64,000 nucleotides of DNA, from positions 25,330-89,329 of the forward strand of contig CABVRV010000002.1 of assembly GCA_902500755.1 (NCBI GenBank), read 5' to 3'. This document shows, piece after piece, positions 61,678-64,000 of this stretch. Made by a program: the position numbers and the translations under genes. A model generated the notes under the pieces. It did not search any database and was not told the origin of the DNA. It was given only the letters and a program-made list of their open reading frames with translations. How positions within the stretch are numbered: the first letter of the stretch is position 1; the number at the start of each line of letters is the position of its first letter. The DNA comes from an uncultured Nitrospira sp. GTDB taxonomy: Bacteria; Nitrospirota; Nitrospiria; Nitrospirales; Nitrospiraceae.

Positions 61678-62038
61678 TCACAACCCGAACATCTTCTTAG
61701 CAAATTCAATCGCCAGAAGCTTCAGAACATCGAAAGGCACTGATGCCCCCTTTTCAGACACCTGGGCCTTCAACCTATTCCACACGGCTTCGTCGCGGAC
61801 CGCATCAAGAAACTCATACCCCTGCAAGGACGGGTTGAATGCTAAAACGTAGATGACTTTACCGGTCTTCGTCAGCGCAGGTTCATAATCAATCAACTTG
61901 GCGTGAGCGAGAAGGAGTAAGTGATACCTTACGGTGAGATCATCGTAGCCTTCAACCTTCACGGTTTCAATGGCCTCAGGGATAGGCTTGCTCGAGCGCG
62001 AAAAGTATTTTTCTGACCAGTTCCATGTCGCGTTGCAC
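61678..62038 (-). pseudogene. DUF2513 gene with a single-base frameshift
   Basis: The C-terminal frame (IPEAIETVKVEGYDDLTVRYHLLLLAHAKLI to GASVPFDVLKLL) is a DUF2513 protein. Its usual N-terminus (RDMELVRKILFALEQAYP) lies in another frame from a GTG at 62038. The two meet at a GGG on the plus strand (61979-61981; CCC in the gene). Removing one base joins them to a normal ~119-residue product with 'LEQAYPEAIETV' at the join. The insertion could be a true mutation or a sequencing error. Confidence 0.75.
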
Positions 62039-62220
62039 GTTACGATCCTCGCAGGTCGAATCATTTGGCATATTAACGAGATATTCCGCACCGCAGGTGC
62101 AAGTTGGCATATGATTCTTACCCGCGTTTGGTCACTTGTCAACTTACACATCCAACGCGGGTGCAGGGACGCGAGCACGCTTGGGCTGGTTCTCCACAGT
62201 CTAAACAACGGGGTCGGGAA

Positions 62221-62465
62221 TCATTTCCAATAAGCTCTGGTGCGAGAGACGGGACTTTGAGGCATTTTCGCTTTCAGCTTCAGCCCCAAAGCACTGATCA
62301 CTTTTAGGATCGTATCAAAGCTGGGACTTCGTTCACCGGACAAGGCCTTATACAGACTTTCACGAAGCAGGGCCGCATCCCATCCCACAACAGCCTCGCA
62401 AAGGATAACTTCTCGCCTTCGCAACAGATGCCCACGCACACAACTCTTGACTGCTTATCGAAACA
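62221..62465 (-). pseudogene. Decayed antitoxin (COG3636/HigA-like addiction-module antidote)
   Basis: The C-terminus LLRESLYKALSGERSPSFDTILKVISALGLKLKAK is that of a probable addiction-module antidote (helix-turn-helix). Upstream, in a different frame, SVAKARS corresponds to the conserved helix before it. A frameshift and substitutions separate the two, and no toxin gene is adjacent. It is not expected to be active. Confidence 0.6.
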
Positions 62466-62793
62466 TTAACAGCAGAGCCAATCCCATTGCCACCACCGCT
62501 ACCACCGTCGTCGCAAGGCACATCGTCAGAAGACGTTGATACCGACGTTCCGACAGAGCAGCACCCTGTTCCAGCGCCTCGAGCGTGGTTCGCATTTGCA
62601 TGGTCAAGTCCTTGATGTGGGTGTCGTTCCTAGCTGCCACGGCCTGAAGTTCGGTGACCTGCTGTTGCAACATCGAGGTCTGATTGGGGGCCGCATCGGC
62701 ACTCTTCTTGGTAAACACAGGGGCTGCCGAGGACAAGACTGTCCCCACATGCGGCAGAACGGCTTTCAATGCAGGAAGGAGCCAGGTAGGCAT
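62455..62793 (-). CDS. Small coiled-coil protein with C-terminal membrane anchor
   Basis: 112 residues from the ATG at 62793: a hydrophobic N-terminal region (about 3-22), a coiled coil (about 40-80; SMLQQQVTELQAVAARNDTHI) and a C-terminal transmembrane helix (about 90-112; TTVVAVVAMGLALLLMF). This tail-anchored layout is also seen in small phage or island proteins. No family recognised; it overlaps the end of the decayed antitoxin. Confidence 0.5.
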   Translation of the reverse strand: MPTWLLPALKAVLPHVGTVLSSAAPVFTKKSADAAPNQTSMLQQQVTELQAVAARNDTHIKDLTMQMRTTLEALEQGAALSERRYQRLLTMCLATTVVAVVAMGLALLLMFR

Positions 62794-62847
62794 CGTCAAA
62801 CGCCTCACAAAGGTAGACTTGACCAGACCAGCGGCCTGGTTCATCAA

Positions 62848-63243
62848 GAAATGAAATTCGCCATAGATTGCACGTTATTCTTGCAATGGTTCAAGGACTT
62901 GTCAACACAGCTCAGTTCACCCTCTCAGATGAAAGGATTTCTGTCCCGTCGTCTCGTATCCTTCGATGAAGACTGCCACAAAATCCATCAAGAAAAGGTT
63001 CCTGATCCATGTTCATTTCCCATATCCCATTCGTTTGAATGGCTTGCTTGTGTTGCGACCCGGTGATAATGAGAGACTCGGCAAGAACGGCGAGCGAACA
63101 CATGATCTTGTATTTTTTGCGAAGTCCTCCTCTCAGTGATCATCATATTCTTGAGGGTGAACGACCCCATGGGTGACCAGGCTCGAAGCAACCGGAGGAA
63201 GTAGGAATTAAAGCATCCCGACCTGATTGCCGATAACGCCACC
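62848..63243. other. Intergenic region before the dCMP deaminase gene
   Basis: 396 bp of AT-richer sequence. It must contain the promoter of the plus-strand deaminase gene. Frames on the minus strand are open for up to 96 codons but show no ribosome site or known domain. No clear repeat or attachment site was found. Confidence 0.4.
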
Positions 63244-63753
63244 ATGACACAGAAATCAAATGGAAATACCAGGACCACCCGGAAAAGCTGGGATAAGTAT
63301 TTTTATGAGATGGCAGAACTTGTCGCAAGTCGATCTCGCGATGATTGTCGGGTAGGCGCAGTAGTTATTGGTGAAGATCAGATTGTAATATCAACAGGTT
63401 ATAATGGGTTACCTCGACGTGTTTCAGATTTGGAAGAGCGCCTAGAAAAATCAGAAAAACTCCGCTGGACTGTTCATGCTGAAACAAACGCGATATGCAA
63501 TGCTGCTCGTGTAGGAACATCGACGAAGGATTGTACAGTCTACGTTACAAAATTCCCTTGCTCAATGTGTTCAGGCCTGCTTGTTCAAGCAGGGATACGC
63601 CGTCTCGTTACTTTTGACACAGGTTTTTGGGAAAATGATCCAAATGGCGACGATGGGCGGCGGTCATTGAGAGTGCTGATGGAAGCAGGCATAGCAATAC
63701 TCGCTCCCAAAATAAATATTGGCGAAATTGAAACAGAAAGACGAGCTGCATAA
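63244..63753 (+). CDS. dCMP deaminase (cytidine/deoxycytidylate deaminase family)
   Basis: A 169-residue zinc enzyme converting dCMP to dUMP. Zinc ligands are in HAETNAI (about 78-84) and PCSMCSG (about 100-106); the N-terminal part matches ComEB-like enzymes (WDKYFYEMAELVASRS). It is visibly AT-richer than the rest of the window and lies among decayed genes, so acquisition by phage or island is likely. No dUTPase or thymidylate genes are near. Confidence 0.88.
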   Translation: MTQKSNGNTRTTRKSWDKYFYEMAELVASRSRDDCRVGAVVIGEDQIVISTGYNGLPRRVSDLEERLEKSEKLRWTVHAETNAICNAARVGTSTKDCTVYVTKFPCSMCSGLLVQAGIRRLVTFDTGFWENDPNGDDGRRSLRVLMEAGIAILAPKINIGEIETERRAA

Positions 63754-63768
63754 CGATGTTTTAGGCCG

Positions 63769-64000
63769 TTACGCATAAGTGCCGGATGGCCGAGTTTCCG
63801 TCCGTATAACACGCCGCTTTAGTTCGTGAACAATTCGCCACACCTGCCGCCGTTTCAATGAGTAGCGTCAGCCGCCATTACCCCGATCGCGCTCAGACGC
63901 ACGAAGGATTCGTGATAGTCCTTGGGCGGTACCTGGCCGGACTCAGTGATCAAATGAAAATTAATATCGATCATACGGCCGATCGCCCGTTCGAGATACC
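63769..64000 (-). pseudogene. Decayed HepT-like (DUF86) toxin gene, cut by the window edge
   Basis: The minus strand reads YLERAIGRMIDINFHLI and 'VPPKDYHESFVRLSAIGV' before a stop at 63855; this is the N-terminal half of a HepT-like RNase. Pieces of the C-terminal catalytic part follow in other frames (AAGV, then WRIVHEL, resembling the RNxxVHEY-type motif). At least two frameshifts are needed to restore it. The real start is outside the window. The MntA antitoxin would be expected just beyond 64000. Confidence 0.55.

Noticed and set aside
1-64000. CRISPR arrays, insertion sequences and rRNA genes
   Set aside because: I looked for regular spaced repeats, transposase motifs and rRNA words and saw none; the only direct repeats are the tRNA-derived pair, the leader modules and short hairpins.

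Overview
The window reads as chromosome of a Gram-negative-type bacterium. There is an outer-membrane lipopolysaccharide export pair (LptF/LptG), LpxD, a TonB-dependent receptor, a type IV pilus/Chp-style chemosensory cluster and a large cobalamin locus. Gene style and content fit Nitrospirota (Nitrospira-like), but that is an inference from gene content; no rRNA or other phylogenetic marker was compared. Genes are densely packed, mostly on the minus strand, with many ATGA/GTGA stop-start overlaps. The last ~4 kb are AT-richer and contain several broken genes.

Layout. 0-8 kb: dicarboxylate symporter, a MoaD/ThiS-like small protein, a glycolate/D-lactate-type FAD/Fe-S oxidoreductase, a divergent 2-hydroxyacid dehydrogenase, a TPR protein and a cold-shock protein. 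8.6-13.8 kb (plus strand): lptF, lptG, a FabF-type ketosynthase, an acyl carrier protein with a long basic tail, and lpxD, an envelope-lipid cluster. 14.5-26 kb (minus): a chemosensory cluster transcribed as PilH-like receiver, CheW, PilJ-like receptor, triple-Hpt CheA hybrid kinase, two CheW-like proteins, a receiver plus coiled-coil protein, an Hpt-like protein without its histidine, an ExeA-type ATPase and an HD-GYP protein. No CheR or CheB is present. Just upstream lies a deleted DUF3365/Tll0287-like pseudogene.

26.7-42.8 kb (minus): the vitamin B12 region. One operon runs from a TonB receptor through cobB, a CWC zinc-type protein, bluB, pduO-type adenosyltransferase, cobU, cobT, cobS, cbiB, cobC/cobD-type aminotransferase, cbiZ and cobQ. 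A second operon carries btuF, btuC, btuD and a nitrilase. Each is preceded by a cobalamin riboswitch. The first appears to act at the ribosome binding site; the second has a clear Rho-independent terminator and a long hairpin insert. Together they cover uptake, remodelling, lower-ligand synthesis and nucleotide-loop assembly.

43-50 kb: rpmB, small exported proteins, tRNA-Gly(CCC) with a duplicated 3' end, tyrS, comEA, gcvH, ndk, a methyltransferase, and a methyltransferase-glycosyltransferase fusion. 50-58 kb: DUF2314 protein, lytic transglycosylase, cytochrome P450, a lipoprotein, a PII-like protein, small exported proteins, two copies of a leader module, and a Sel1-repeat protein. 58-60.4 kb: a histidine-phosphatase/phosphofructokinase fusion. 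60.4-64 kb: accessory tail with a duplicated-domain exported protein, a frameshifted DUF2513 gene, a decayed antitoxin, an AT-rich dCMP deaminase and a decayed HepT-like gene at the edge.
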